Shown here piece after piece: positions 51,008 through 61,085 of a DNA stretch of 64,000 bases. Below the pieces are notes generated by a model, which saw nothing but the letters and a program-made list of their open reading frames with translations, was not told the origin of the DNA and searched no databases. The DNA is from Stenotrophomonas nematodicola (lineage in GTDB: Bacteria > Pseudomonadota > Gammaproteobacteria > Xanthomonadales > Xanthomonadaceae): the NCBI RefSeq assembly GCF_009467805.1, contig NZ_WIAY01000002.1:1-64000 (forward strand), given 5' to 3'. Within the stretch, counting starts at the first letter, position 1; every line of letters begins with the position of its first letter. Position numbers and translations under genes: made by a program.

Positions 51008-51603
51008 GGGAACAGCAGCCGCTTGCTCCACTGGCCGGATGCGTCGATCTCATAGCACCAGCGCTCATGCAGGCGGAACTGCGCGCCGTACCAGAACTCG
51101 ATGCGCTGCGGCACTACGCGCAGACCGCTCCAACCCGCCGGACGCGGCACGTCCTGGCCGTCGAAGCGCGCTTCGATCTCCGCCACGCGCGCATCGAATG
51201 CCTCGCGCGACGCCAGGGTCTGCGACTGCAGCGAGGCCCATGCACCGATCTGGCTCATGCGCGGACGCGACGCGAAGTAGGCATCGGCCTCCGCGTCGGC
51301 CACCTGCTCCACCGCACCTTCGATGCGCACCTGGATGCCGGCCTCGCGCAGGCTGCGCCACAGGAACAGCAGGGCCGCATGCGGGTTCTCCTGCAGTTCC
51401 CGGCCCTTGTGGCTGGCCAGGTGGGTGTAGAACACGAAGCCACGCGCATCGAACGCCTTGAGCAGCACGGTACGCGCCGATGGCCGCCCGCCGGCGCCGG
51501 CGGTGGCCACCGTCATGGCATTGGGTTCGACTTCGCGGCTTGCCTTGGCTTCTTCGAACAGCCCGGCAAAGGTGGACAACGCTTCGGCATACAGATCGGT
51601 CAT
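51004..51603 (-). CDS. pdxH: Pyridoxamine 5'-phosphate oxidase
   Basis: A 199-residue FMN enzyme making pyridoxal phosphate. Family signatures are [39 protein letters not shown] and the C-terminal [16 protein letters not shown] ... WSKRLLFP. The ATG at 51603 fits the usual N-terminus. It is divergent from the glycerate kinase gene with only 41 bases between them and is coupled to the AAC(6')-like gene. Confidence 0.96.
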   Translation of the reverse strand: MTDLYAEALSTFAGLFEEAKASREVEPNAMTVATAGAGGRPSARTVLLKAFDARGFVFYTHLASHKGRELQENPHAALLFLWRSLREAGIQVRIEGAVEQVADAEADAYFASRPRMSQIGAWASLQSQTLASREAFDARVAEIEARFDGQDVPRPAGWSGLRVVPQRIEFWYGAQFRLHERWCYEIDASGQWSKRLLFP

Positions 51604-51632
51604 GGCGGTTTTCTTGTCGCGCGGTTTGGGTT

Positions 51633-51638
51633 TATTGT
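51633..51638 (+). promoter_or_regulatory. -10-like box six bases before the glycerate kinase start
   Basis: TATTGT is followed by six bases and the ATG at 51645. If used, the transcript would begin at or next to the start codon, a leaderless message. Confidence 0.4.
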
Positions 51639-51644
51639 CGCTGC

Positions 51645-52505
51645 ATGCCCGCACCTGCGTACATGCCCGCCACAAAAGGATTTCCAGATACGCTGGTCGC
51701 GCAGGCGCTGGACGATGCACTGGGGTGTGGTGCGGCCCGTCCAGTATTGGCGATCAGCGGGCTGCAGGGGAGCGGCAAATCGACGCTGGCCGCCCAGGTC
51801 GTGGCCCTGGCGGAGGCGCGTGGCCTGCGCGCGGCGATGCTCTCCATCGATGATGTCTACCTGACCCGGGCGCAGCGTCAGCGCCTGGCACGGCAGGTGC
51901 ACCCGCTGCTGCTGACCCGTGGTCCGCCCGGCACCCACGATCTGCCTCTGGCCCACGCCACGCTCGATGCGGTCGCCACTGGCGGGCCGGTCACCCTGCC
52001 CCGCTTCGACAAGCTGGCCGACGAGCGCGAGCCGGCGTCGGCATGGCCACGTCTGGCAGGCCCACTGGACCTGCTGGTGTTCGAAGGCTGGTTTCTCGGC
52101 ACGCCACCCGAGACCGGGGCCGCACTGGCGGCACCGCTCAACGCGCTCGAGCGCGAGGCCGACCCGGACGGGCGCTGGCGGCGCTGGTGCAACGAGGCGC
52201 TGGCCAGGGACTATCCGGCCCTGTGGCAGCGCTGCAACCGGCTGTGGTTCCTGCAGCCGCCGGATTTCTCGGTGGTCCCGCGCTGGCGCTGGCAGCAGGA
52301 ACAGAACCTGCAGGCCGCCCAGCCCGGTCGCAGCAGCATGAGCCGCGCCCAGCTGGAGCGGTTCGTGCAGTACTACGAACGGGTCAGCCGGCAGGCGCTG
52401 CGCACGCTGCCGGCCCTGGCCGACCGGGTGATCACGCTGGACGAGCAGCGCCGCGTCGTGCCGGCAGCGCCTCTCAGCTCACCAGGAACGTCACCCGCAG
52501 GTTGA
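51645..52505 (+). CDS. D-glycerate 3-kinase-like P-loop kinase
   Basis: A 286-residue P-loop kinase with Walker [17 protein letters not shown], then [16 protein letters not shown] and [15 protein letters not shown], and the long C-terminal [10 protein letters not shown] part. This matches the YggC/GLYK-type glycerate kinase family, which makes 3-phosphoglycerate; uncharacterised members may act on other substrates. The ATG at 51645 lies six bases after a -10-like box; a second ATG at 51663 is possible. The 3' end overlaps the convergent dodecin gene by 32 bases. Confidence 0.85.
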   Translation: MPAPAYMPATKGFPDTLVAQALDDALGCGAARPVLAISGLQGSGKSTLAAQVVALAEARGLRAAMLSIDDVYLTRAQRQRLARQVHPLLLTRGPPGTHDLPLAHATLDAVATGGPVTLPRFDKLADEREPASAWPRLAGPLDLLVFEGWFLGTPPETGAALAAPLNALEREADPDGRWRRWCNEALARDYPALWQRCNRLWFLQPPDFSVVPRWRWQQEQNLQAAQPGRSSMSRAQLERFVQYYERVSRQALRTLPALADRVITLDEQRRVVPAAPLSSPGTSPAG

Positions 52506-52677
52506 CCCGCCATTCGGTGATGTTGCCGTCGCCGTCGGTGACCACCTTGGTCTCGTTGATCCAGGCGCCCTGGATGCCCTTCACCGTCTCGGATACCTTC
52601 TTCAGGCCGCTGCGGACGGCGTCCTCGACGCTGGTCTTGGAGGAGGCATTGATCTCGATGATTTTGGCCACTGACAT
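52474..52677 (-). CDS. Dodecin, flavin-binding small protein
   Basis: A 67-residue dodecin with the family line [20 protein letters not shown] and the conserved [20 protein letters not shown]. Dodecins form hollow 12-mers that bind and protect flavin or coenzyme A. The end overlaps the 3' end of the glycerate kinase gene, convergent on the other strand, by 32 bases. It is convergent and so probably independent. Confidence 0.93.
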   Translation of the reverse strand: MSVAKIIEINASSKTSVEDAVRSGLKKVSETVKGIQGAWINETKVVTDGDGNITEWRVNLRVTFLVS

Positions 52678-52758
52678 GGACAGGCTCCGGCTGCGCGCGG
52701 GACATTCCGCGCAGCCCACCATGCGGGCCGGCGCGTAAAGGCCGTGGCACGGAGATGT

Positions 52759-52764
52759 TAGGAT
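52759..52764 (+). promoter_or_regulatory. Extended -10 box of the aroK-aroB operon
   Basis: TGTTAGGAT reads as an extended -10 (TGn TAGGAT). It ends nine bases before the aroK ATG, so the transcript would be nearly leaderless. Confidence 0.5.
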
Positions 52765-52772
52765 CGCGGGTA

Positions 52773-53311
52773 ATGAATCCCGCTCCGAACCTGATCCTGA
52801 TCGGCCCGATGGGTGCCGGCAAAACCTGCATCGGGCGCCGCCTGGCGGAGCGCTTCACGCTGGACTTCGTCGACGCCGACCAGGCCATTGTCGAGGCCAC
52901 CGGCGCCAGCATTCCGGCCCTGTTCGAGCACGCCGGCGAAGCCGGCTTCCGCCAGCACGAACGCCAGGTGCTGCAGGCACTGCTGACCGGCCGCAACCAG
53001 CTGGTGTCCACCGGCGGCGGCGCCGTGCTGGACCCGGACAACCGCGCGGCCATCGCCCGGCGCGGCTTTGTGGTGTACCTGCGGGTCAGCGTGCCGGCCC
53101 AGCTTGAACGCTTGGCGCGTGACCGCGGCCGCCCGCTGCTGCAGCGCCCGGACCGCGAACAGGTGCTGCACGAGATGGCCGCCCTGCGCGACCCGCTGTA
53201 CCGCGGGCTGGCCGACCTCACCCTGGATACCGATCTCTACACCCCCGCCGAGGCCACCGCGCAGCTGGTGCTGCGCCTGGCCGCGCAATGGCAGCGACAG
53301 GACACCCCCGC

Positions 53312-53315
<4 letters not shown>
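52773..53315 (+). CDS. aroK: Shikimate kinase
   Basis: A 180-residue enzyme that phosphorylates shikimate in aromatic amino acid synthesis. It has Walker [16 protein letters not shown], the shikimate-binding Asp in [13 protein letters not shown] and [13 protein letters not shown]. The ATG at 52773 is chosen since it begins at the conserved fold; an ATG at 52755 would read across the promoter. The stop overlaps aroB by four bases. Confidence 0.96.
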
Positions 53316-54421
<1,106 letters not shown>

Positions 54422-54480
54422 GGCTGCGACCGTCTGCCGCACCCGGGGCGGCGTCCACGGCCGCCTCCGGCGTTCGCGGC

Positions 54481-54486
54481 TACAAT
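54481..54486 (+). promoter_or_regulatory. -10 box for the WGR gene
   Basis: TACAAT sits six bases before the ATG at 54493, which places transcription start at the start codon. No Shine-Dalgarno is present, consistent with a leaderless transcript. Confidence 0.5.
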
Positions 54487-54492
54487 CGGCAC

Positions 54493-54744
54493 ATGCGCGT
54501 TTTCCTGCACCAACTCGCCCGCGGTGCCGACCCGGCCCGCTACCTACAGCTCACCCTGCAGCCGGACCTGTTCGGCGGCTGGGAGCTGCTGCACGAGTCC
54601 GGCTCCATCGGCGGGCGCGGGCAACTGCGCCGCGAGCTGTTCCTGCAGGAAGACCTGGCGCAGGCCGCCTTCGAGAAAGCGCGCGATGCGCACCTCCACC
54701 GCGGCTACACCCTCACCCGCGGCCCCGGCGACCCGCCGCGCTAG
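54493..54744 (+). CDS. Single WGR-domain protein of 83 residues
   Basis: The whole protein is a WGR-like domain: ARYLQLTLQPDLFGGWELLH, then SIGGRGQLRRELFLQEDLAQ and AAFEKARDAHLHRGYTL. In larger proteins WGR domains bind nucleic acid (for example with PARP), but single-domain bacterial versions are uncharacterised. The gene is between aroB and hemE, with a -10 box directly before the ATG. It may regulate or be part of an unknown nucleic-acid process; the role is unknown. Confidence 0.8.
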   Translation: MRVFLHQLARGADPARYLQLTLQPDLFGGWELLHESGSIGGRGQLRRELFLQEDLAQAAFEKARDAHLHRGYTLTRGPGDPPR

Positions 54745-54810
54745 GCGGCCACCGCGCCGCCAGCCCCCTTTCGTTCGGCCCTGCGCCACCAGATTCCAAG
54801 GAAGCGTTCC

Positions 54811-55884
54811 GTGACCAGCCCCTCCCGCCATGACCGACTGCTGCGTGCCCTGCGCCGCGAACCGGTGGACTGCACCCCCATCTGGTTGATGCGCCAGGCC
54901 GGCCGCTACCTGCCGGAGTACCGCGCCACCCGCGCCAAGGCCGGCAGCTTCCTGGCGATGGCCAAGACGCCCGACATCGCCTGCGAAGTCACCCTGCAGC
55001 CGCTGCGCCGTTTCGATCTGGACGCGGCGATCCTGTTCTCGGACATCCTCACCATTCCCGATGCGATGGGCCTGGAGCTGTACTTCGTCGATGGCGAAGG
55101 CCCCAGGTTCCGTCACCCCGTACGCGATGCCGCCGCCATCGCCCGGCTGGCGGTGCCGGACATGGAGACCGAACTGCGCTACGTGATGGACGCAGTGCGC
55201 GTGATCCGCCGCGAACTCGATGGCAAGGTCCCGCTGATCGGTTTCTCCGGCAGCCCGTGGACGCTGGCCTGCTACATGGTCGAGGGCGGTGGCAGCAAGG
55301 ACTTCGCCCGGATCAAGGCGATGGCGTTGAACGAGCCGGCCGCTCTGCACCAGTTGCTGTCGGTGGTCACCGATGCGGTGATCGCCTACCTGGCGGCCCA
55401 GCGCGCCGCCGGCGCCCAGGTCCTGCAGGTCTTCGACACCTGGGGCGGCGTGCTCAGCCCCTCGATGTACCGCGAGTTCTCGCTGCGCTACCTGACCCGC
55501 ATCGCGCAGGCGCTCGAGCGCGGCCAGGGCGACCAGCGCACCCCGTTGATCCTGTTCGGCAAGGGCACCGGCCTGCACCTGGGCGCACTGGCCGACACCG
55601 GCGCCGATGCACTCGGTGTGGACTGGACCCTGGATCTGTCCGACGCCGTGGCCCGCACCGGTGGTCGCGTCGCACTGCAGGGCAATCTCGACCCCGCCAC
55701 CCTTTACGGCAACCCGGCGGCCATCGAGCGTGCCGCCGGCCGCGTGCTCGACAGCTATGCCGAGGGCAACGGCGGCTCGCGCGAGGGCCACGTGTTCAAC
55801 CTGGGGCATGGCATGTCGCCGGACATGAACCCCGACCATGTCGGCGTGCTGGTGGACGCGGTGCATCGGTTGAGCCGGCGCTGA
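54811..55884 (+). CDS. hemE: Uroporphyrinogen decarboxylase
   Basis: A 357-residue heme synthesis enzyme. The family signatures [16 protein letters not shown] and [20 protein letters not shown] are present, with the catalytic Asp in [17 protein letters not shown]. It removes four carboxyl groups from uroporphyrinogen III. The GTG start has AAGGAAG 5-6 bases upstream. A palindrome follows the gene. Confidence 0.97.
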   Translation: MTSPSRHDRLLRALRREPVDCTPIWLMRQAGRYLPEYRATRAKAGSFLAMAKTPDIACEVTLQPLRRFDLDAAILFSDILTIPDAMGLELYFVDGEGPRFRHPVRDAAAIARLAVPDMETELRYVMDAVRVIRRELDGKVPLIGFSGSPWTLACYMVEGGGSKDFARIKAMALNEPAALHQLLSVVTDAVIAYLAAQRAAGAQVLQVFDTWGGVLSPSMYREFSLRYLTRIAQALERGQGDQRTPLILFGKGTGLHLGALADTGADALGVDWTLDLSDAVARTGGRVALQGNLDPATLYGNPAAIERAAGRVLDSYAEGNGGSREGHVFNLGHGMSPDMNPDHVGVLVDAVHRLSRR

Positions 55885-55892
55885 GGGGCAGA

Positions 55893-55911
55893 TGCCGGGC
55901 AGCACCCGGCA
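55893..55911. repeat. Palindrome after hemE
   Basis: A perfect 7-bp stem TGCCGGG/CCCGGCA with a five-base loop lies nine bases after hemE. No T run is seen. It may be a REP-like element. Confidence 0.5.
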
Positions 55912-56034
55912 CTGCGCGCCACAGCTGGGTCTCCGCGGCGGGAGACCGGCGCCTCCCGGTCCGACGACGCGGCTCCACCGTTTCTTGATCCAGCATCGGC
56001 GATTATGTGTGCCTCGTTGAGGAAGGCACGCACG

Positions 56035-57438
56035 ATGACGACCGGCAGCTACGCTTCGATACGGCCCCTGTTGTGGCTGGTATCGCTGGCGATCTTCATG
56101 CAGATGCTGGATTCGACCATCGTCAATACCGCCCTGCCGGCGATGGCGCGCAGCCTCGGCGAAAGCCCCCTGCAGATGCAGTCGGTGGTGTTCAGCTACG
56201 CGCTGGCGGTGGCCACCTTCATTCCCGCCTCCGGCTGGATCGCCGACCGCTTCGGCACGCGCCGCACGTTCCTCGTCGCCATCATCCTGTTCACCCTCGG
56301 CTCGCTGGCCTGCGCCCTCGCCCAGACGCTGCACCAACTGGTGGGCGCGCGTGTCCTGCAGGGCGTTGGTGGCGCGATGCTGCTGCCGGTCGGCCGCCTT
56401 GCCGTGATGCGTTCGGTTCCGCGCGACGACTTCCTGCGCGCCATGAGCTTCATCGCCATCCCCGCGCTGATCGGCCCGCTGATCGGGCCCACCCTCGGCG
56501 GGTGGCTGGTCGAGGTCGCCTCCTGGCACTGGGTGTTCCTGATCAATCTGCCGATCGGCGTGATCGGCTTCATCGCCGCCATGAAGATCATGCCCGACCA
56601 TTACGCCGAGCACCGCACCCGCTTCGACCTGCCCGGCTACCTCATGCTTGCGTTCGGCATGGTGGTGCTGTCGCTCGCGCTGGACGGCATCTCCGGCATG
56701 GGCACGCCGCACGCGCTGGTCATGCTGATGACGGTGGCCGGCCTGGCCGCGCTGGTCGGTTACTGGCTGCACGCGGCCAACTCCACCGCGCCGCTGTTCT
56801 CGCTGGCCCTGTTCCATGTGCCCAGCTATCGCATCGGCATCCTCGGCAACCTGTTCTCGCGCATCGGCAGCAGCGCCATGCCGCTGCTGATACCCCTGCT
56901 CCTGCAGGTCGGCATGGGCATGAGCCCGATGAATGCCGGCCTGTTGATGATTCCGGTGGCCGCCGCCGGCATGGTCTCCAAGCGCTATGCCGTCAAACTG
57001 GTCGAACGGTTCGGCTACCGGCGTGTGCTGATGGTCAACACTGTGCTGGTCGGCCTGGCAATGGCCAGTTTCATTGTCATGACCCCCGGGCAGCCGACGT
57101 GGCTGCGCGTGGTGCAGCTGGCGGTATTCGGCGCGGTCAACTCGCTGCAGTTCACCGTCATGAACACCGTGACCCTGCGCGATCTCGACCGCGAATTCGC
57201 CAGCCCCGGCAACAGCCTGCTGTCGATGGTGATGATGCTCGCCACCGGCTTCGGCGCTGCGGCGGCCGGCAGCCTGCTGGCCGCGTTCGGCCACCTCGAC
57301 GTCGCCCACGGCGCCACCGCCGCGCTGCATGCCACCTTCGTCTGCGTGGGTGCGATCACGCTGACCTCCACGCTGATCTTCTGGCAGCTTCCCGATACGC
57401 GCCCTTCACCGCGCGATGTTGAAGAAGTGGCCGAGTAG
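56035..57438 (+). CDS. DHA2-family MFS drug exporter (MdtD-like)
   Basis: A 467-residue protein with about fourteen hydrophobic segments. The N-terminus has FMQMLDSTIVNTALPAMARS (motif D1) and GWIADRFGTRRTFL (motif A), with the family line ARVLQGVGGAMLLPVGRLAV. These are features of EmrB/QacA-type DHA2 exporters; the overall pattern is close to MdtD. The ATG at 56035 has GAGGAAGG upstream; an ATG at 56005 would add ten residues. It ends six bases from the stop of the convergent sensor kinase. Confidence 0.88.
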   Translation: MTTGSYASIRPLLWLVSLAIFMQMLDSTIVNTALPAMARSLGESPLQMQSVVFSYALAVATFIPASGWIADRFGTRRTFLVAIILFTLGSLACALAQTLHQLVGARVLQGVGGAMLLPVGRLAVMRSVPRDDFLRAMSFIAIPALIGPLIGPTLGGWLVEVASWHWVFLINLPIGVIGFIAAMKIMPDHYAEHRTRFDLPGYLMLAFGMVVLSLALDGISGMGTPHALVMLMTVAGLAALVGYWLHAANSTAPLFSLALFHVPSYRIGILGNLFSRIGSSAMPLLIPLLLQVGMGMSPMNAGLLMIPVAAAGMVSKRYAVKLVERFGYRRVLMVNTVLVGLAMASFIVMTPGQPTWLRVVQLAVFGAVNSLQFTVMNTVTLRDLDREFASPGNSLLSMVMMLATGFGAAAAGSLLAAFGHLDVAHGATAALHATFVCVGAITLTSTLIFWQLPDTRPSPRDVEEVAE

Positions 57439-57444
57439 CGCCCC

Positions 57445-60400
57445 TCACACGGGCGGCGGCCAGGGCCCCAGCGCGCGGGCGATTGCGGCGACCAGCAGAT
57501 CGCCGGTCACCGGCTTGCGCAGGAAGTCCTTGAACCCGGCCTGGCGTACCTGCGCCTCGATCGCCGGATCGGTGCGCGCGGTCACCGCGATGATCGGCAT
57601 CTCGTAGCCCTGATTGCGGAACTGCTCGGCCAGTTCGATGCCGCTCAGCCCGGGCAGATCCAGATCCAGCAGCGCCACGTCGAAGGGGGTATCCATCACC
57701 TCGCGCAGGGCGGCCAGCGCGTGCGCGGCATGGATCACCTCGTGGCCGCGCGCACCGAGCAAGCCGGTCACCACGTCGGCCACGGTGGTGTCATCCTCCA
57801 CCAGCAGGATGCGCAACGGCGGCAGCGTGGCCACCGCCGCCGCGCCCGGTGAAGCATCGACGGCGGCGCCGTGCTGCAACGGCAGCGGCAGGGTCACGCT
57901 GAAACGGGTACCACTGCCGAGCTGGCTCTCCACGTCCACCTGGCCCTGCATGGCCAGTGCGAGTTCCCGGCAAATCGCCAGCCCCAACCCGCTGCCGCCG
58001 TACTGTGCGGCCGTGCGCGCGCCATCGGCCTGCTCGAATCGTTTGAACAGACGCTGCTGCTGTTCGACACTGATGCCCGGCCCGGTGTCGGCCACTTCGA
58101 TGTACACACCGCGGTCGGGCGCGATCGCGCGCAGATGCAGGCTGACATGGCCGTGGCTGGTGAACTTGACCGCGTTGCCGAGCAGGTTGAGCAGGATCTG
58201 GCGCACGCGCATTTCATCGCCCACCGCCCAGGTGCCCGGCGGCAACGCATTGTCCACCATGAAACGCAGTTGCTTCTGTTCGGCCAGTGCGCTCATCAGC
58301 GTGCAGACGTCGTGCACCAGCTGGTCCAGCGGGAACGGCTGCGTCTGCAGTTCCAGCCGGCCGGACTCGATCCGCGCCAGATCCAGCGCGTCGTTGACCA
58401 GGTGCAGCAGGTGCTCGCCGGCGTGGCGGATCGATTCGGTGTAGCTGCGCTGTTTCGGGTCCAGCGGCGAGGCAAGCAGCAGCTCGCTCATGCCCAGCAC
58501 ACCGGTCATCGGCGTGCGCACCTCGTGCCCGAGGTTGGCCAGGAAGCGGGTCTTTGCCATCGACGCCTGTTCGGCCAGTTCCTGCTTGTGCAGCGCCAGC
58601 TGATAGGCATGCCGACGTTGCAGCCGCCGCCGGTACAACCAGGCGAACAGGCTCAACGACAGCAGCACCAGCGAGGTCAACAGCAACAGGCCTGACAGGC
58701 TCCGCCACCACGGTGGCAGCACCCGGAACTCGAGCACCTGCACCCGCGACCAGATGTGGTCGGCCGACCGGGCCTGCACTTCCAGCCGGTAACGCCCCGG
58801 CGACAGCCGCGAGAACAGACGCTCGCCGGCCGGCCCCACTTCGACCCAGTCCGGGTCGTAGCCGGCCAGGCGGTAACGGTAGGTATTGGAGGACGAATCG
58901 GCGAAGGACAGCAGCCGCGCCACGATGCGCAGGTCACGGTCGCCATCGGCGATCTCCAGGGGGTTCAGATGGGTCAGGTCGATCACGCGTTCGCCGCGGC
59001 GTACCTCCACCCGTTCGATCACCAGCGGCGCGCGCCGGGTGGAGGGCTTCACCTGCGCCGGGTCGAACACCACCACACCGGCCGGGGTGCCGCCGGCAAT
59101 CCGGCCGCTGGCCGTCATGGTCAGTGTGCGGCGACGGAATTCCTGGCTGGGCAGACCGTCATGCACGCCATACAGGCGCACGTTCTCGCTGTGCGGATCG
59201 GCGCGCACCAGGCCGCGCGCGCTGGCCGCCCACACCACGCCCTGCGCATCGACCACCAGGCCCGAGGCGGACACTTCCGGATAGCCGCGCTCGGCGCCGA
59301 TCTGCGCGACGGGCACCAGCCGTTCGTCCTGCCAGCGGTACTGGCTCAGGCGGCCCTCTTCGGACAGCCACACCGAGCCATCGGCGGCCCAGGCCATCGC
59401 GTACACACCGCCGGTGGGGCCGCCCGGTACCGGTTCGAAACGACGGCGCATCGGGACCCACCGCATCAGCCCCTGGTTGGTGGCCTGCCACAGGTGATCG
59501 CCGGGGCCGCAGCGGATATCCTGGGTCATCTGCCCGGGCGCCATGCCCGCATGGCCCAGCGGGATCTGGTTGAGCACGTGGCCATCCAGATCACGCTGCT
59601 GCAGGCCGTTGGAGGCCATGACCCAGAGCCGGTTGCCATCGCACAGGATCAGCGCTTCGATCGCGCCCTCCATCGAGGCGTCAACGGCGGCATCGCGCCC
59701 CCAGCGGCGCATGCGTCCGTCCTTGGGGTCGTAGCGCGTCAACGCATCCCACGAACCGATCCAGACCTGCCCGCGCGGGTCCTCGACCACCGACTGCAGC
59801 CACTGGGTCCCATCCACCCAGGTTTTGTGCTGTTCGATCTGACCGCTCACCGGATCGAATTTATCCAGCGCCCCGTGCGTGCCCACCGTCCACACCCCGC
59901 CATCGGCGGCAGCGGCCATGCCAAGAGCATAGGCATTGCGCAACGATGCCGGATCATCCTCCAGGCGCGACAACACCGAGAACTGCCACCAGCGCGGCAA
60001 CAGATGCCACAGGCCGCCATTGGTGCTGGCCATCCAGATGCCGCCTTCGCGGTCTTCATAGGCGCCCGTCCAGTTCGGCCGCACCTGCCCGCGCGCCACC
60101 GCGCTGTACAGCGGCACCTGCTGGAACTGATTGTCAAAGGCGCGACCAAGGCCCGAGCGGGTGTCCAGCCAATACCCGCCCTGTTCGTCGCGCAGCATCA
60201 TGCCCAGGATCTGGTCACCCGCGGAGACCTTCCAGGGCGCCGGTTCGAACCGGCCGTCCGGACGTCGCACCACGACCCCGGCGTTGGTATTGATCCACAG
60301 GCTGCCGTCGGACTCGGGGGTGAGCCCATTGATCATCGCCAGCGGTAACAGAGCGTCGGGCACGCGCTCGAAATCGTGGCCGGTCCAGCGCGCCAGCCCC

Positions 60401-60981
60401 GCCTTGGTGCCGACCCACAGGGTGCCGTCCGGCGTGGTGGCCAGATTGCCCACCGACGCGGAGGGCAGGCTGCGCGGATTGTGCCGCTCGGGCATGTAGC
60501 GGGTGATCGTGCCATCGCGGTCCATGCGATGCAGGCCGCCTTCGAACGTCCCGAACCAGATCGCGCCATCCGGCGTGGACGCCACGCTCCAGATCGTGTT
60601 GCTGCCGATCTCGGGATGGTTCTGGCGGTCGTGGAAACGCAGCTCGCGGCGATCGGCCGACATCATCACCAGGCCGGCGTGCTCGGTACCGATCCAGAGC
60701 CGGTTGCGCGGATCCACATGCACCGTCCAGATATGGTTGTCGCGCAGCCCATCCTCGGCACGCCAGATGCGGTAGTTGCGCCCGTCGAAGCGGGCCAGGC
60801 CGTCGTTGGTGGCGATCCACAGGTAGCCGTAGCGATCCTCGGCCATGCGGTTGACGGTGTTCGACGGCAGGCCGTCGAACACCGTCACCTGGCGGGGCGT
60901 CGGCGGTACCGGTTGCGCGGCGGCCACGCCGGCGCAGCCCAGGCCCACGGTGATGAGGAGCAACCACAACAGACGCAACAC
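57445..60981 (-). CDS. Hybrid sensor histidine kinase with periplasmic beta-propeller
   Basis: An 1178-residue kinase. After a signal peptide (LLWLLLITVGLGCAGVAAAQ) come two-component propeller repeats (Reg_prop; DRYGYLWIATNDGLARFDGR, RNRLWIGTEHAGLV, GTLWVGTKAGLARW) to about residue 660, a Y_Y_Y domain and a membrane helix at about 770. The H-box (FLANLGHEVRTPMTGVLGMS) has His819. The ATPase domain keeps the N-box (LLNLLGNAVKF), G1 (DTGPGI) and G2 (GGSGLGLAI). The receiver domain has Asp1104 (DVALLDLDLPG). There is no DNA-binding domain. GTG at 60981 is chosen (GGGAG upstream); the TTG at 60984 is nearly equal. The ligand is unknown; the gene follows a degenerate paralogue. Confidence 0.93.
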   Translation of the reverse strand: MLRLLWLLLITVGLGCAGVAAAQPVPPTPRQVTVFDGLPSNTVNRMAEDRYGYLWIATNDGLARFDGRNYRIWRAEDGLRDNHIWTVHVDPRNRLWIGTEHAGLVMMSADRRELRFHDRQNHPEIGSNTIWSVASTPDGAIWFGTFEGGLHRMDRDGTITRYMPERHNPRSLPSASVGNLATTPDGTLWVGTKAGLARWTGHDFERVPDALLPLAMINGLTPESDGSLWINTNAGVVVRRPDGRFEPAPWKVSAGDQILGMMLRDEQGGYWLDTRSGLGRAFDNQFQQVPLYSAVARGQVRPNWTGAYEDREGGIWMASTNGGLWHLLPRWWQFSVLSRLEDDPASLRNAYALGMAAAADGGVWTVGTHGALDKFDPVSGQIEQHKTWVDGTQWLQSVVEDPRGQVWIGSWDALTRYDPKDGRMRRWGRDAAVDASMEGAIEALILCDGNRLWVMASNGLQQRDLDGHVLNQIPLGHAGMAPGQMTQDIRCGPGDHLWQATNQGLMRWVPMRRRFEPVPGGPTGGVYAMAWAADGSVWLSEEGRLSQYRWQDERLVPVAQIGAERGYPEVSASGLVVDAQGVVWAASARGLVRADPHSENVRLYGVHDGLPSQEFRRRTLTMTASGRIAGGTPAGVVVFDPAQVKPSTRRAPLVIERVEVRRGERVIDLTHLNPLEIADGDRDLRIVARLLSFADSSSNTYRYRLAGYDPDWVEVGPAGERLFSRLSPGRYRLEVQARSADHIWSRVQVLEFRVLPPWWRSLSGLLLLTSLVLLSLSLFAWLYRRRLQRRHAYQLALHKQELAEQASMAKTRFLANLGHEVRTPMTGVLGMSELLLASPLDPKQRSYTESIRHAGEHLLHLVNDALDLARIESGRLELQTQPFPLDQLVHDVCTLMSALAEQKQLRFMVDNALPPGTWAVGDEMRVRQILLNLLGNAVKFTSHGHVSLHLRAIAPDRGVYIEVADTGPGISVEQQQRLFKRFEQADGARTAAQYGGSGLGLAICRELALAMQGQVDVESQLGSGTRFSVTLPLPLQHGAAVDASPGAAAVATLPPLRILLVEDDTTVADVVTGLLGARGHEVIHAAHALAALREVMDTPFDVALLDLDLPGLSGIELAEQFRNQGYEMPIIAVTARTDPAIEAQVRQAGFKDFLRKPVTGDLLVAAIARALGPWPPPV

Positions 60982-61085
60982 CAATGGATCTCCCGAGTCT
61001 GTCCGTCGATTCGCAGCGCCCGCCACGGGTGGGCATGCATCCGTCCCGGTCCCCGGGCAGCGGCCCACATACTAAACCGCCCGGC

